Shown: positions 7,590-16,696 of the stretch, piece after piece
Layout of the letters: every line of letters begins with the position of its first letter
Position numbering within the stretch: the first letter of the stretch is position 1
Assembly: GCA_945866125.1 (NCBI GenBank)
Contig: CAMBFZ010000003.1
Coordinates: 62,001-126,000, forward strand
DNA from: Bordetella parapertussis
GTDB lineage: Bacteria > Pseudomonadota > Gammaproteobacteria > Burkholderiales > Burkholderiaceae_D
Reading direction: 5' to 3'
Length of the DNA: 64,000 nucleotides
Made by a program: the position numbers and the translations under genes
Notes under the pieces: generated by a model
Database searches by the model: none
What the model was told of the DNA's origin: nothing
Seen by the model: only the letters and a program-made list of their open reading frames with translations

Positions 7590-9689
7590 ATGTCCACCTT
7601 AACCATGTCAACTATTCGACAGCGTCTGTCGAAATTTGAATTCTCCGGGCTCGGTATTCCGTTCCTGGTGTTGTTGATTATGGCAATGCTGGTGGTGCCT
7701 TTGCCGGCAGTTTTGCTGGATGTGCTGTTTACTTTTAATATTTTGATAAGTCTGGTGATCATCATGATCGCCATTGGCACCCGAAAGCCGCTGGAATTTT
7801 CATCCTTCCCTTCTGTATTGCTGTTTGCAACGATGCTGCGACTGGCGTTGAACGTGGCATCGACCCGGGTGATTCTGGTCAACGGCCATGAAGGCGAGCA
7901 AGCGGCCGGTGCGGTGGTGGCAGCCTTTGGCGAATTCGTGATCAGCGGCAACTATTTAGTGGGTTTCATCATTTTTAGCATTTTGATGATTATTAACTTT
8001 GTCGTCGTCACCAAGGGCGCTGGCCGGGTGTCCGAGGTGAATGCCCGTTTTACCCTGGATGCGATGCCGGGCAAGCAGATGGCGATCGACGCCGATCTGA
8101 ACGCCGGTTCGATCACGCAAGAGGTCGCTAAAAAACGTCGCGACGAGATTGCGCAGGAAGCAGACTTCTTCGGTTCGATGGATGGTGCCTCAAAGTTTGT
8201 GTCCGGCGATGCGATGGCGGGCTTGCTGATTTTGGTCATTAACGTCGTCGGCGGCCTCGCCATCGGCGTGGCCCAACACGATTTATCCTTCGGCGATGCG
8301 GCCAAACTGTATGTGTTGCTGACCATTGGCGACGGCCTGGTGGCGCAGATCCCTTCGCTGTTCTTGTCACTGGCAACCGCAATTATCGTCACCCGCGTCA
8401 CGACAACTGAATCGATGACCGAGCAGGCCGTGACGCAATTGTCGAACCCGACCGCCCTGTTTATTGGTTCCGGCATCCTGATGGTGCTGGGCGTTGTGCC
8501 CGGCATGCCGCACATGGTCTTTCTGACACTGGGACTGGCCACTGGTGGTCTGGGTCTGATGGTGATCCAAAAAGAAGAGAATATTGTTACCGAAACCGAA
8601 GAACAAGCGGCGTTAGCACCTGCTGAAGGACCAAAAGAGCTGGATTGGGATGATGTTGATCAGGTTGATCTGATCGGTCTGGAAATCGGTTACGGCCTGA
8701 TCCCGCTGGTGAATCCTGAAACCGGTGGTCAGCTGATGCCGCGGGTCAAAGGCGTGCGCAAAAAACTCTCGGCTGAGCTGGGCTTTTTAGTGCAGCCGGT
8801 TCGCATCCGTGATGCGCTGAATTTAGACCCGGACGTGTATCACATCGTACTCAATGGCGTGATGCGTGGCCGCGGCGAAATCAAGGCCGGTCGCGAACTG
8901 GCAATCAATCCCGGCAAAGTCTATGGCGAACTCGAAGGCATGCCAACTAAAGAGCCGGCCTTTGGCCTTGATGCAGTCTGGATTGATCCGGCGCAGCGCG
9001 ACTATGCCCGCACACTCGGCTACACCGTGGTCGACCCGGCCACTGCGATGGCGACCCACCTGAATAAGGTTTTGCGCGACAACGCCGCTGACCTGCTCTC
9101 GCATGACGAGACCCAACAATTACTCGATAAGCTCGCCGCCAAGTCGCCCAAGCTGGTTGAAGATCTGGTACCGGGCAAAATGCCTTTGGGGATTATTACC
9201 CGCACACTGCAAATGTTGCTCACGGAAGGCGTGTCGATTCGCGATATGCGCACCATCGTCGAGACACTCTCTGAGGTCGGCGGCAAGACGCAAGATCCGG
9301 AACAATTAGTCGCCCTGGTCAGACCGAAACTGGGCCGCATGATTGTGCAGGAACTGCTGGACATGAAAGACAGCCTGCCCGTGATGACGCTGGCACCTGA
9401 GCTAGAGCAGTTACTCCATAACGTACTGGTCAACAGCAGCAATAGTCAAAACGTCGTCATTGAGCCGGGACTGGCTGAGAGCCTGTTCGCTGCCCTGCGC
9501 GACGCCAGCCATACCGTAGAAGACCAGGGCAACCCGGCTGTACTAGTAGTGGCACCCAGCATTCGCCCCTGGCTCTCGAAGATGGTCCGTCACCGTATCA
9601 GTGAGTTGACCGTGCTCTCGTACACCGAGATACCGGACGATCAGGCAGTCAAAGTTATTTACACCGTTGAAGCACAGACCAAGTCGTAA
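7590..9689 (+). CDS. flhA: Flagellar export gate protein FlhA
   Basis: At 699 residues this is the usual FlhA length. About eight membrane helices occupy the first 330 residues. The conserved FHIPEP-family loop is present (RKPLEFSSFPSVLLFATMLR, then a GEFVISGNYLVGF segment). A large cytoplasmic domain follows, which docks export chaperones and substrates. A second ATG at 7605 is possible; ribosome-site signal is weak for both. A sigma-54 promoter precedes it, and flhF begins 11 bases after its stop. Confidence 0.97.
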   Translation: MSTLTMSTIRQRLSKFEFSGLGIPFLVLLIMAMLVVPLPAVLLDVLFTFNILISLVIIMIAIGTRKPLEFSSFPSVLLFATMLRLALNVASTRVILVNGHEGEQAAGAVVAAFGEFVISGNYLVGFIIFSILMIINFVVVTKGAGRVSEVNARFTLDAMPGKQMAIDADLNAGSITQEVAKKRRDEIAQEADFFGSMDGASKFVSGDAMAGLLILVINVVGGLAIGVAQHDLSFGDAAKLYVLLTIGDGLVAQIPSLFLSLATAIIVTRVTTTESMTEQAVTQLSNPTALFIGSGILMVLGVVPGMPHMVFLTLGLATGGLGLMVIQKEENIVTETEEQAALAPAEGPKELDWDDVDQVDLIGLEIGYGLIPLVNPETGGQLMPRVKGVRKKLSAELGFLVQPVRIRDALNLDPDVYHIVLNGVMRGRGEIKAGRELAINPGKVYGELEGMPTKEPAFGLDAVWIDPAQRDYARTLGYTVVDPATAMATHLNKVLRDNAADLLSHDETQQLLDKLAAKSPKLVEDLVPGKMPLGIITRTLQMLLTEGVSIRDMRTIVETLSEVGGKTQDPEQLVALVRPKLGRMIVQELLDMKDSLPVMTLAPELEQLLHNVLVNSSNSQNVVIEPGLAESLFAALRDASHTVEDQGNPAVLVVAPSIRPWLSKMVRHRISELTVLSYTEIPDDQAVKVIYTVEAQTKS

Positions 9690-9700
9690 CAGGAACACTT

Positions 9701-11014
9701 ATGGAACTCAAAAGAATCCTCGCAAAAGACATCCGCCGGGCCACTGAAAAAGCGGTCGCCCTGTACGGCAAGGATGTGCTCTTCGTCTCCAACGCCCGGG
9801 TTAACGGGATGACTGAGGTGATCGTAGCCGTTGAAGTGATGCCTGAATCGACACCGGCACCGGTTTCAACGGGTAAGCCGGATCAGTTTCATGCTGCGCT
9901 GACACAGTCATTCAGGGCCTTGGAAAATGGCGGGACGGCAAGCGCCGCGCCGATCATTGACGATGTGCCTGAACCGGCAGAGCGCGCAGTGCGCGAGACG
10001 CTGGAAGCCCGTAGCGAACGTGATGCACGCGATGAACGTGACTATATTCGCGGTCGTGAGATCGTCGATCTGGTGCGCGACGAGCTTGCTGCTATCCGCA
10101 AAGAATTCAAACTCGCCCAACGCGTGGCGATGTGGCAGTCGGATTCAACGGCGCACCCTGCCGTGAAGCCTTTGATTGCTGCGCTGGCTGAGGCCGGCAT
10201 TCCGGTATCACTGCGTACGCTGCTGGTCGACCAGCTGAGCGAGATGAAAGATTTACAGGAAGCCAAATCCGCCTTGCAGAGCCATCTGGTTAATAGCATT
10301 GGCGAGCATCCTGCGAAATTGCCGCAAAACGGCGTCCATGCCATTGCCGGCCCTGCTGGTGCCGGCAAGACCATGATGGTGGCGCGGCTGGCCAAGGCGG
10401 CGAGTGAGCGCCATGGCGCCGAATCCGTGGCAGTGGTCAGCTTTTGCGACCAGCGTGCCGGTGCCTGGAGTCAGATTCAAATGCTGTGCGCGCAGATCGG
10501 CGTGGACTGCCTGCGTGCCACTGATGCCGACACCCTGCGTACCCTACTCGCCGAGTTGGGCACGCGCAAACTGGTGCTGATCGATACCCCGGGTGTCGAA
10601 GTCAGCAGCAAGATTAATGAAGTGGTGAGCTGCGCAAAAAACATTAACGCGCATTTGGTCCTCCCGGCCGATGCGTCCGCCACTACGGTGCGCAGGTATC
10701 TCCTCGACCCTAGTATTGAGTGGAACAGCCTGATGCTGTCGCGGATGGATGAATCAACGCAGCCCTGGCCTTTGATTCAGCTGCTGTGTGAACATCCGGT
10801 GGCGCTGTCGGCCGCATCCAACAGCCCGCAGATGGCGGTACCGGCAAAAGTACTGACGGCCAGCGGGCTCGTCACGCTGGCCATTCAGAGCCTAGCGATC
10901 GACGAAGCCAGCGCCGCGCGCATGGTCGATAACGGGCAAGAATTACGTATTCCAGTCATGACTGCGGCACATGCCTTAGTCCAACGAACCGAGACCCTCG
11001 CGCATGCAAGCTAA
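9701..11014 (+). CDS. flhF: Flagellar SRP-type GTPase FlhF
   Basis: This 437-residue protein has the FlhF layout: a basic N-terminal segment, a helical N domain and an SRP-type G domain. The P-loop GPAGAGKT is at 217-224 and LVLIDTPG forms the G3 motif. FlhF sets flagellar position and number in polarly flagellated bacteria. The G4 motif reads SRMDE where TKLDE is typical, and G3 has DTPG rather than DTAG, so the G domain is diverged. It overlaps flhG by 11 bases. Confidence 0.92.
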   Translation: MELKRILAKDIRRATEKAVALYGKDVLFVSNARVNGMTEVIVAVEVMPESTPAPVSTGKPDQFHAALTQSFRALENGGTASAAPIIDDVPEPAERAVRETLEARSERDARDERDYIRGREIVDLVRDELAAIRKEFKLAQRVAMWQSDSTAHPAVKPLIAALAEAGIPVSLRTLLVDQLSEMKDLQEAKSALQSHLVNSIGEHPAKLPQNGVHAIAGPAGAGKTMMVARLAKAASERHGAESVAVVSFCDQRAGAWSQIQMLCAQIGVDCLRATDADTLRTLLAELGTRKLVLIDTPGVEVSSKINEVVSCAKNINAHLVLPADASATTVRRYLLDPSIEWNSLMLSRMDESTQPWPLIQLLCEHPVALSAASNSPQMAVPAKVLTASGLVTLAIQSLAIDEASAARMVDNGQELRIPVMTAAHALVQRTETLAHAS

Positions 11015-11828
11015 ACGCACAACAGAAGTCATCGGCATCGCCAGCGGCAAAGGTGGTGTCGGCAAGACCACGCTGTCGGCCAACCTCGCGGTAGCGCTGG
11101 CAATGGCGGGTAAAAGCGTCATGCTGCTGGACGCCGATCTGGGTCTGGCCAATGCGCAGATTGCGCTGGGCTGTCAGGCGCAGTTCAATCTCTCGCATGT
11201 GATTGCGGGTGAAAAAAGTCTCAAAGAGATCATCGTCACCTCACGTCAGGGCGTCAAACTCGTGCCCGGCGCCTCAGGCGTGCATCACATGGCCGCGATC
11301 AGCCCGGCGGTGACGGCGGGCATCGTGCAGGCGTTTAGCGAGCTTGATGACGAAATTGATTATTTGATCGTCGACACCGCAGCCGGTATTGCGCCTTCGG
11401 TGCTGGCTTTCATGGAAGCCTGTCAGCGCCGCTTTGTGGTGGTGCGTGATGAGCCCTCGTCGATTGCTGACGCTTACGGGATCATCAAAGTCATGACCCG
11501 CGATATGGATCTCGATGAAATTTATCTCATCCCGAATATGGTCGACAGTCAGGCCGCTGGCGCGCAACTGTACCGGCGCATCAATGATGTCTGCGATCGC
11601 TTTCTCGGAAAATCGCTGCAATACCTGACCTCGATCGAAGCCGACGAGCTGGTCTTGGCGGCCTTGAAAAAATACCAATCTGTGATGGAATTCGCACCCG
11701 GCAGCAGCGGTGCGCGTGACTTCCGCAGACTGGCTGACGCGCTGAGCGGTTTGCCAGCGATTGACCACGCCTCAGGCGGCCTCCAGTTTTTTATGGAACG
11801 TCTGGTCCAACAAAAGAAACCAGCGTGA
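11004..11828 (+). CDS. flhG: MinD-like ATPase FlhG (FleN)
   Basis: The 274 residues carry a deviant Walker A motif GKGGVGKT at 15-22, the MinD-like LLDADLGLAN motif, and IVDTAAG as Walker B. FlhG limits flagellar number and in FleQ/FlrA systems also restrains the sigma-54 master activator. Here such an activator is encoded at 26898-28103. The gene overlaps flhF upstream and fliA downstream, so the three are likely translated together. Confidence 0.93.
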   Translation: MQAKRTTEVIGIASGKGGVGKTTLSANLAVALAMAGKSVMLLDADLGLANAQIALGCQAQFNLSHVIAGEKSLKEIIVTSRQGVKLVPGASGVHHMAAISPAVTAGIVQAFSELDDEIDYLIVDTAAGIAPSVLAFMEACQRRFVVVRDEPSSIADAYGIIKVMTRDMDLDEIYLIPNMVDSQAAGAQLYRRINDVCDRFLGKSLQYLTSIEADELVLAALKKYQSVMEFAPGSSGARDFRRLADALSGLPAIDHASGGLQFFMERLVQQKKPA

Positions 11829-12556
11829 CTACTATGCCACCGTCCATCCGGCTCTATGAGCAGACACAAAATCGTGACGAGGATTTGATCCTTGCCCATC
11901 TTGGTATGGTCAAGCGCGTCGCCGTGCATCTGAAAGCACGCATCCCCCCCTTCATGGAAATCGACGAGCTGGTACAGGTCGGCATGATCGGCCTGATCGA
12001 AGCGGCCCGCGCGTTTGATCCGACCAAGGGCGTGGTGTTTGAGAGCTACGCGCACAGTCGTGTGCGTGGCGCGATGATTGACGAAGTACGGCGCTTGTCT
12101 TTTTTGCCGCGCTCGGCAGTCGCCTTCAACAAATCCCACAGCTCGGCCAATCAGGCACTGGCAACCGAACTCGGTCGTGCGCCAACCCAGGCAGAGCTGG
12201 CAGAATACATGGGCCGTGAGCTTGAGAGTTTTGAGAAAGACCGCGGCGCAGCGCGCCAGTTTGAGACCTTCTCGATGGAAGTGGTCTCGGATGAGGTGAT
12301 GAATATACCGGAGCAGACCTCGCGGCAGCCGGATGCCATTGTCGAAGAATCGCAAATGATGTCGGCACTGACGGATGCGATCGATAGCCTGCCCGAGCGC
12401 GACAAGCTGGTGATTTCGCTGTACTACGTGGAAGAGCTTAATTTGCGGGAAATCGGCGAAGTGCTTGGTGTGTCGGAGTCGCGCGTATCGCAGATTTTGT
12501 CGGCTAATGTCAAAAAGCTGCGCAACCAACTCAAACCCGAAGCGGCAATGCGCTGA
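11825..12556 (+). CDS. fliA: Flagellar sigma factor FliA (sigma-28)
   Basis: The 243-residue protein contains sigma regions 2 (IPPFMEIDELVQVGMIGLIEA), 3 (LGRAPTQAELAEYMG) and 4 (LNLREIGEVLGVSESRVSQI). The start is GTG at 11825, overlapping the flhG stop by 4 bases; an ATG at 11834 is an alternative. FliA directs late flagellar genes and is held by FlgM. Three FliA-type promoters can be read in this window, at 2305, 7413 (reverse) and 13534. Confidence 0.95.
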   Translation: MTTMPPSIRLYEQTQNRDEDLILAHLGMVKRVAVHLKARIPPFMEIDELVQVGMIGLIEAARAFDPTKGVVFESYAHSRVRGAMIDEVRRLSFLPRSAVAFNKSHSSANQALATELGRAPTQAELAEYMGRELESFEKDRGAARQFETFSMEVVSDEVMNIPEQTSRQPDAIVEESQMMSALTDAIDSLPERDKLVISLYYVEELNLREIGEVLGVSESRVSQILSANVKKLRNQLKPEAAMR

Positions 12557-12592
12557 TATGCAGCGTGATGCCCATTTTTTCAGGAGCACCGG

Positions 12593-13414
12593 ATGACTAC
12601 CATCTTGCTGCTATTAATTATGGCCGGCTTAGTCGGCCTGCTATTGGTCGTGTTTTTTCTGCTCGACCGGGTCAATGAGATTCACAACCTGAACCTGAAA
12701 GCCTTGCCACGTCCATTAGTCAATGGCGACGCCACCTTTGGCGGGCTATACGGCAAAAATTTATGGGATGCGATGTGCGGGATTCCCATGCCGGGCTGGG
12801 ATGCCAAAAAACTCGAACCTTTAAAACAGCGCTATGAGCTGGTACTGCAAAAGCATATTGAGATGCTGTTTGAAGATGGCCGGGTGGATGGCCTCGATGG
12901 CCTGAGTTCGCCTGTTTACTGTGAAAAGATCGTACCGACCTTGCGCGGCGAAATCCAATCCTGGATGCCACATGAATTTGCGGGTGCCATTTACCGCGCC
13001 GGATTTGACCGAGTCACGCTGCCCGCGGAAGACCACGACGAAATCCGTGCCTCCCTCGACGCCACCGGCGAATCACTCTTTAGCGCCACCGGTGTACCGC
13101 CCAATGCGCTGTCGAAGTTTCTGATGCCGGTCTTGGACGCGCCTGCCGAAGATGAGAATGAGGCTTCGGACGAGACAAAAGAGTCAGGTGATGCCGCAGA
13201 GTCGGCAGAATCCAACGGCGATGTGCTGTCTCTCGCTGCCCCGGAATCAGAAAGCCATGATCAGGATGCTGCAGCCGAACAAGCCGATGGTCAGGCGGCG
13301 CCCGATCAAGAAAGCACCGCCGCCACTGATGATGTCGCTCCTCCGGACCAGATTAAGGAGGGCGAGCCTCTGCCTATCCAGACCGACGCGCAGGCAATCA
13401 AAGCGACGGCCTGA
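12593..13414 (+). CDS. Unknown single-pass membrane protein in the flagellar operon
   Basis: The 273-residue product is not one I recognise. Residues 1-24 form one membrane helix (LLLLIMAGLVGLLLVVFFLL). A conserved-looking domain of about 150 residues follows, with Trp, Cys and Gly motifs such as GLYGKNLWDAMCGIPMPGW. The last 90 residues are acidic, Ala/Glu/Asp-rich and probably disordered. It has a good AGGAG ribosome site and lies between fliA and fliS in the same direction, so a flagellar role is inferred from position only. Confidence 0.75.
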   Translation: MTTILLLLIMAGLVGLLLVVFFLLDRVNEIHNLNLKALPRPLVNGDATFGGLYGKNLWDAMCGIPMPGWDAKKLEPLKQRYELVLQKHIEMLFEDGRVDGLDGLSSPVYCEKIVPTLRGEIQSWMPHEFAGAIYRAGFDRVTLPAEDHDEIRASLDATGESLFSATGVPPNALSKFLMPVLDAPAEDENEASDETKESGDAAESAESNGDVLSLAAPESESHDQDAAAEQADGQAAPDQESTAATDDVAPPDQIKEGEPLPIQTDAQAIKATA

Positions 13415-13533
13415 CCAGCATAGTCGTTTGCTTCAACCGCGCGGCGCCCGGCCTTGTCCGGGTCTGCGCAAGCGCCCTTCCCCCCGAACAGGTCGGCGGC
13501 CACACGCTGATGGTGCCGCCTGAAAAAATTTCC

Positions 13534-13560
13534 TCAAGTCTTTCTCTGCACTGCCGATAC
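13534..13560 (+). promoter_or_regulatory. Sigma-28 promoter for fliS
   Basis: The sequence reads TCAAGTCT-N11-GCCGATAC, about 50 bases upstream of fliS, and fits the FliA consensus in spacing and in 7 of 8 bases of the -10 element. Confidence 0.75.
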
Positions 13561-13609
13561 ATGCTCTGACGCGATAACTTAGTCAGAACTTAGTCAGGAG
13601 AGCAAGACC

Positions 13610-14029
13610 ATGAACATGCGACAAAGAGCCCTCGCCAGCTACGGCGATGTGAAAGTCACCACCGGCGTTGCCGGCGCCGACAATGTCCAGCTCATTCAGA
13701 TGCTGTTTGACGGCCTCATTGAGAGTCTGTCGACCGCCAAAGGTCATATCGAGCGTGGCTCCATTACTGAAAAATCCAAAAGCATCGCCCGCGCCGGCCG
13801 TATCGTCGTCGGCCTGCAAGGTGCGCTGGATTTCGAAAAAGGCGGTGATATCGCCCGTAACCTCAACGACTTATATAGCTACATCACGCGCCGCCTGTTT
13901 CATGTAAATGCGCATAACGACCTGGCCGCTCTGCAGGAAATTCATACCTTGATGGATGAAATCCGCCAAGCCTGGACCGTTGTTCCGACCCTGGTACCGG
14001 CAAGCCGTCGCACCTTCGCACTCAATTAA
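13610..14029 (+). CDS. fliS: Flagellin export chaperone FliS
   Basis: The 139 residues fit FliS: an MNMRQRALASYGDVKVTT start, the DNVQLIQMLFDGLIESL helix, a LQGALDFEKGGDIARNLNDLY segment and a conserved-looking helical end. FliS binds flagellin in the cytoplasm and keeps it from polymerising. Its usual neighbours fliD and fliT are not here. It has its own sigma-28 promoter and a hairpin after its stop, so it is probably transcribed alone. The ribosome site is AGGAG. Confidence 0.93.
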   Translation: MNMRQRALASYGDVKVTTGVAGADNVQLIQMLFDGLIESLSTAKGHIERGSITEKSKSIARAGRIVVGLQGALDFEKGGDIARNLNDLYSYITRRLFHVNAHNDLAALQEIHTLMDEIRQAWTVVPTLVPASRRTFALN

Positions 14030-14037
14030 TTCCCCCT

Positions 14038-14060
14038 TGCCCGCGGCTTTGCCGCGGGCA
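14038..14060 (+). terminator. Hairpin after fliS
   Basis: A perfect 10-base inverted repeat (TGCCCGCGGC and GCCGCGGGCA) with a TTT loop lies just after the fliS stop. No U-tract follows, so it may act with Rho or only as a stability hairpin. Confidence 0.55.
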
Positions 14061-14252
14061 GCACCCTCCCCTGCGTCATCCCCGGCCACGGCGCATGACC
14101 GTCGGCTTGCTTTTCCATCACGATTTGCATGGAAAAAATTTCTTTGTATTAATATAATCGCGTCAGCAATGCATGACGGCAGCCTGCCATCGTGCCGAAA
14201 AAAGCCCTGCTTGCGCGCTGCCGAACCGCGATAGCGCGTCGATTCGTCGGGC

Positions 14253-14268
14253 TGACACAGTTTTTGCT
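14253..14268 (+). promoter_or_regulatory. Candidate sigma-54 promoter for the fliK operon
   Basis: The sequence reads TGACACA-N4-TTGCT with correct spacing, but the usual GG at -24 is GA. It lies 43 bases upstream of fliK, which opens the fliK-flhB gene run. It is weaker than the flhA site. Confidence 0.4.
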
Positions 14269-14310
14269 TATAGAGACCTGGCCATTAGCAAACTCTGAAG
14301 AGATCGCTCC

Positions 14311-15930
14311 ATGAATTCAATCGTAAACACACATAATTCGCACGCCGTTCACGGCAAAAAGCCCGTCAGCAAAGGGATTGGGCCGGAAGCCGAGGGTGAC
14401 GCCACCGGTATGCCGGGTGAATTTTCCGGCTTGTTTGCCGCCCTGATGAACGGCAAGGCAGGGCAAGTCTTTGCCGCTGACGAAGGCAAAGCTTCACCGG
14501 AGGCAAGCGGACTGGCGGCAGAAACCCTGAGCCCCAGTGTCAGTATCATCACCGCCAGCACACCGGCGCTCAATGACGAAAGTCTGCAAGCCTTCGCCCG
14601 CTCCCAAGGCATGGACGAAGCCGCGATGGCGCTGATTTTTCAGGGCAAAGCGCCCGCAACCGCGCTAACACCGACTGTGTCACCTGATTTGCCTGCATCA
14701 ATATCGGCGGTATCGGCGGTATCGGCGGTATCGGCGGTATCGGCGGTATCGACGGTATCGACGGTATCGCCGGTATCACCCGATATGTCAGTTGACCTGT
14801 CCGCCGATCTGCCACCGACTGCACCCGCCGGGGCCTCTGAATTAGGATCCGGTTTGAATGGCACACCGGGCGCGACTGCCGTCATGATGGCGGCACTTGA
14901 ATTAGGCGAAGAAGCCAGCATGCGTTGGACCATCGGCACGCCGGCCAAAGAAACCGCTGCACCCGAGCCGGCCCCGGTCTTACCCCCTTTGGTGACAACC
15001 GAGTTGCTCAAGCCAATGATGTTTGGCCTTAACGGGCTGCGCACTGCGGCAAAACCGGAGGCCCACAACGGCACGGCCGCCGAGGCCGAAGCGGATCAAT
15101 CGGGCGACCTGCCCGGCAAAAGTCTGGCAGCGAGCCTCATGCAGGCAGCGCCCGAAGCGGCGCAACAGGCCAAGCGCCAGGCCGAAAAATTAAGTCTGAC
15201 ACGCGGATCAGATACTCCGGCAAACAAATCCATGCTGGCCGACATGTCAACAAAATTGAGCCTGAACCCGGTTGCGACCCAGGCGGCTTCCGCGTCGATG
15301 GGTGCTGCAGCCCAAACGGATACCCGCATCGAAACCCTGATCCTGGGGGAGAACCTCAGCGGCGAAGAGTTGCAAGCTGTCTTTGCCCAGCGCGCCGAGT
15401 CGGGCGCCCAAGGCCAGGGGCAACCTAACGGACAAGGCGGCAACAGCGCCGCCGCCGCTGCGCAAACGGACATCGATTTACGCGCCGAACAATACGAAAA
15501 GCTCTCACATCGACTCGCCGAAGCCCTTGGTCAGCGACTCTCTGCGCAGATTGCACGCGGTGAATGGAAGGTAGAGCTCGCATTAAAACCCCATAACCTG
15601 GGTACCGTCGACATTCAACTGACGATGAAAAACGGCGCGCTCGAAGCCTCGTTTAATGCCAGCGAAGCCTCCACCCGTGAATTGATTAACGACGGCATGC
15701 CAAAACTGAAAGAGGTGCTGGAAAAATCGGGCATGGAACTTGCTTTATTGGATGTTAACGTAAGGCAAAATAGCCAAAACGGCGGAAACCCGACACCTGG
15801 ACGTCAACCATCGTCTGGCCAAGGGCTCTCTGCGGTGAAAGGCGACACGGAAAAAACAGGTCCGGCTGCAAAGCCGGCGGCGACTGGGAAACAGACAGGC
15901 AATCAAGATGGCCTCGACGTACTGGTCTGA
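14311..15930 (+). CDS. fliK: Flagellar hook-length control protein FliK
   Basis: The 539-residue protein has a long, low-complexity N-terminal ruler region rich in Ala, Ser and Pro. Its C-terminal FliK domain (about 395-485) includes VELALKPHNLGTVDIQLTM and a STRELINDGMPKLKEVL helix. FliK measures the hook and switches FlhB specificity. The N-terminal region contains a 9-base tandem repeat giving Ser-Ala-Val units (14703-14774). It begins the fliK-fliL-fliMNOPQR-flhB run. Another FliK-like gene is at 3444. Confidence 0.9.
   Translation: MNSIVNTHNSHAVHGKKPVSKGIGPEAEGDATGMPGEFSGLFAALMNGKAGQVFAADEGKASPEASGLAAETLSPSVSIITASTPALNDESLQAFARSQGMDEAAMALIFQGKAPATALTPTVSPDLPASISAVSAVSAVSAVSAVSTVSTVSPVSPDMSVDLSADLPPTAPAGASELGSGLNGTPGATAVMMAALELGEEASMRWTIGTPAKETAAPEPAPVLPPLVTTELLKPMMFGLNGLRTAAKPEAHNGTAAEAEADQSGDLPGKSLAASLMQAAPEAAQQAKRQAEKLSLTRGSDTPANKSMLADMSTKLSLNPVATQAASASMGAAAQTDTRIETLILGENLSGEELQAVFAQRAESGAQGQGQPNGQGGNSAAAAAQTDIDLRAEQYEKLSHRLAEALGQRLSAQIARGEWKVELALKPHNLGTVDIQLTMKNGALEASFNASEASTRELINDGMPKLKEVLEKSGMELALLDVNVRQNSQNGGNPTPGRQPSSGQGLSAVKGDTEKTGPAAKPAATGKQTGNQDGLDVLV
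14703..14774 (+). repeat. 9-base tandem repeat inside fliK
   Basis: Eight copies of ATCGGCGGT follow one another: five identical, two with GAC and one with GCC in place of GGC. The unit is in frame and encodes Ser-Ala-Val or Ser-Thr-Val, so copy changes would alter FliK ruler length without breaking the frame. Confidence 0.95.
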
Positions 15931-15968
15931 TCGAAACGACAGGTTAAACAAATAGGTAGGAGGACGTC

Positions 15969-16664
15969 ATGTCTGGTGCAGCTGCTCCTGAAGTACAAGT
16001 TGAAGGCGAAGGCGAGCCGAAGAAAAAAAGCCCGCTGATTAAGATCATTATCATGGTCGTCGCGGTGCTCGTGCTGATCGGTGGGTCGATAGGCGGGACG
16101 CTTTTTGCGACCGGCTTTTTCAGCAAGAAAGACAAGAACGAAGCGGCCGTTGACGAAACCCTGCAAAAGCTCGATGGCGAAGCCAAGGGCGACGGTCATG
16201 GTGCGCCCGCCAAAGATGATGGTCATGGCGCTCCTGCCAAAGATGATGGTCATGGCGCTCCTGCCAAGGACGATGGCCATGGCGGTAAAGCAGGCGCCCC
16301 GCCACCAGCAAAGGAACTAGTCTCCCCTGACCCGGATAATCAACGCTGGAAATTTAATTACTACGCGATGGAAAAGCCTCTGCTGTCTAACATCGCTGGC
16401 TCGCGCAAGGTTATGCAAGTCCAGCTGACGGTCATGACCCACTATGATGATCGCGTCATCGCCAATATGAAAACGCATGAACTGGCGCTGCGTGCCGGTA
16501 TCCTGGATGTGATGCGTCAAACCACCGAGGCAGAATTATCGCAACCGGATTTTCGCAAGACGCTGGCCGAAAATGTGCGTCTGACGATTAACTCGCTGCT
16601 GGAAAAATACGAAGGCTTCGGCGGTATCGAAGAAGTCATGTTCGCTGAATTTGTGGTGCAGTAA
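15969..16664 (+). CDS. fliL: Flagellar basal-body protein FliL
   Basis: The 231 residues have a cytoplasmic tail, one membrane helix (about 24-47) and a periplasmic FliL domain in the C-terminal 130 residues (YYAMEKPLLSNIAGSRKVMQVQL and a final EEVMFAEFVVQ). FliL sits near the stator and supports motor torque. A linker of repeated Asp-Asp-Gly-His-Gly-Ala-Pro-Ala-Lys units separates helix and domain, making this longer than the usual 150-180 residues. Strong AGGAGG ribosome site. Confidence 0.92.
   Translation: MSGAAAPEVQVEGEGEPKKKSPLIKIIIMVVAVLVLIGGSIGGTLFATGFFSKKDKNEAAVDETLQKLDGEAKGDGHGAPAKDDGHGAPAKDDGHGAPAKDDGHGGKAGAPPPAKELVSPDPDNQRWKFNYYAMEKPLLSNIAGSRKVMQVQLTVMTHYDDRVIANMKTHELALRAGILDVMRQTTEAELSQPDFRKTLAENVRLTINSLLEKYEGFGGIEEVMFAEFVVQ
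16188..16281 (+). repeat. 27-base tandem repeat inside fliL
   Basis: About three and a half copies of a 27-base unit encode DDGHGAPAK. The last copies are almost identical in DNA (GATGGTCATGGCGCTCC), suggesting recent expansion of the His-rich linker. Confidence 0.9.
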
Positions 16665-16696
16665 GCACCCTACTCACTAAGTAAACGACGCTCGCC

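Noticed and set aside
14640..15074. Asp-Thr-Val-Asp-Thr-type reverse frame over fliK
   Set aside because: The repetitive peptide is the antisense reading of the fliK tandem repeat.
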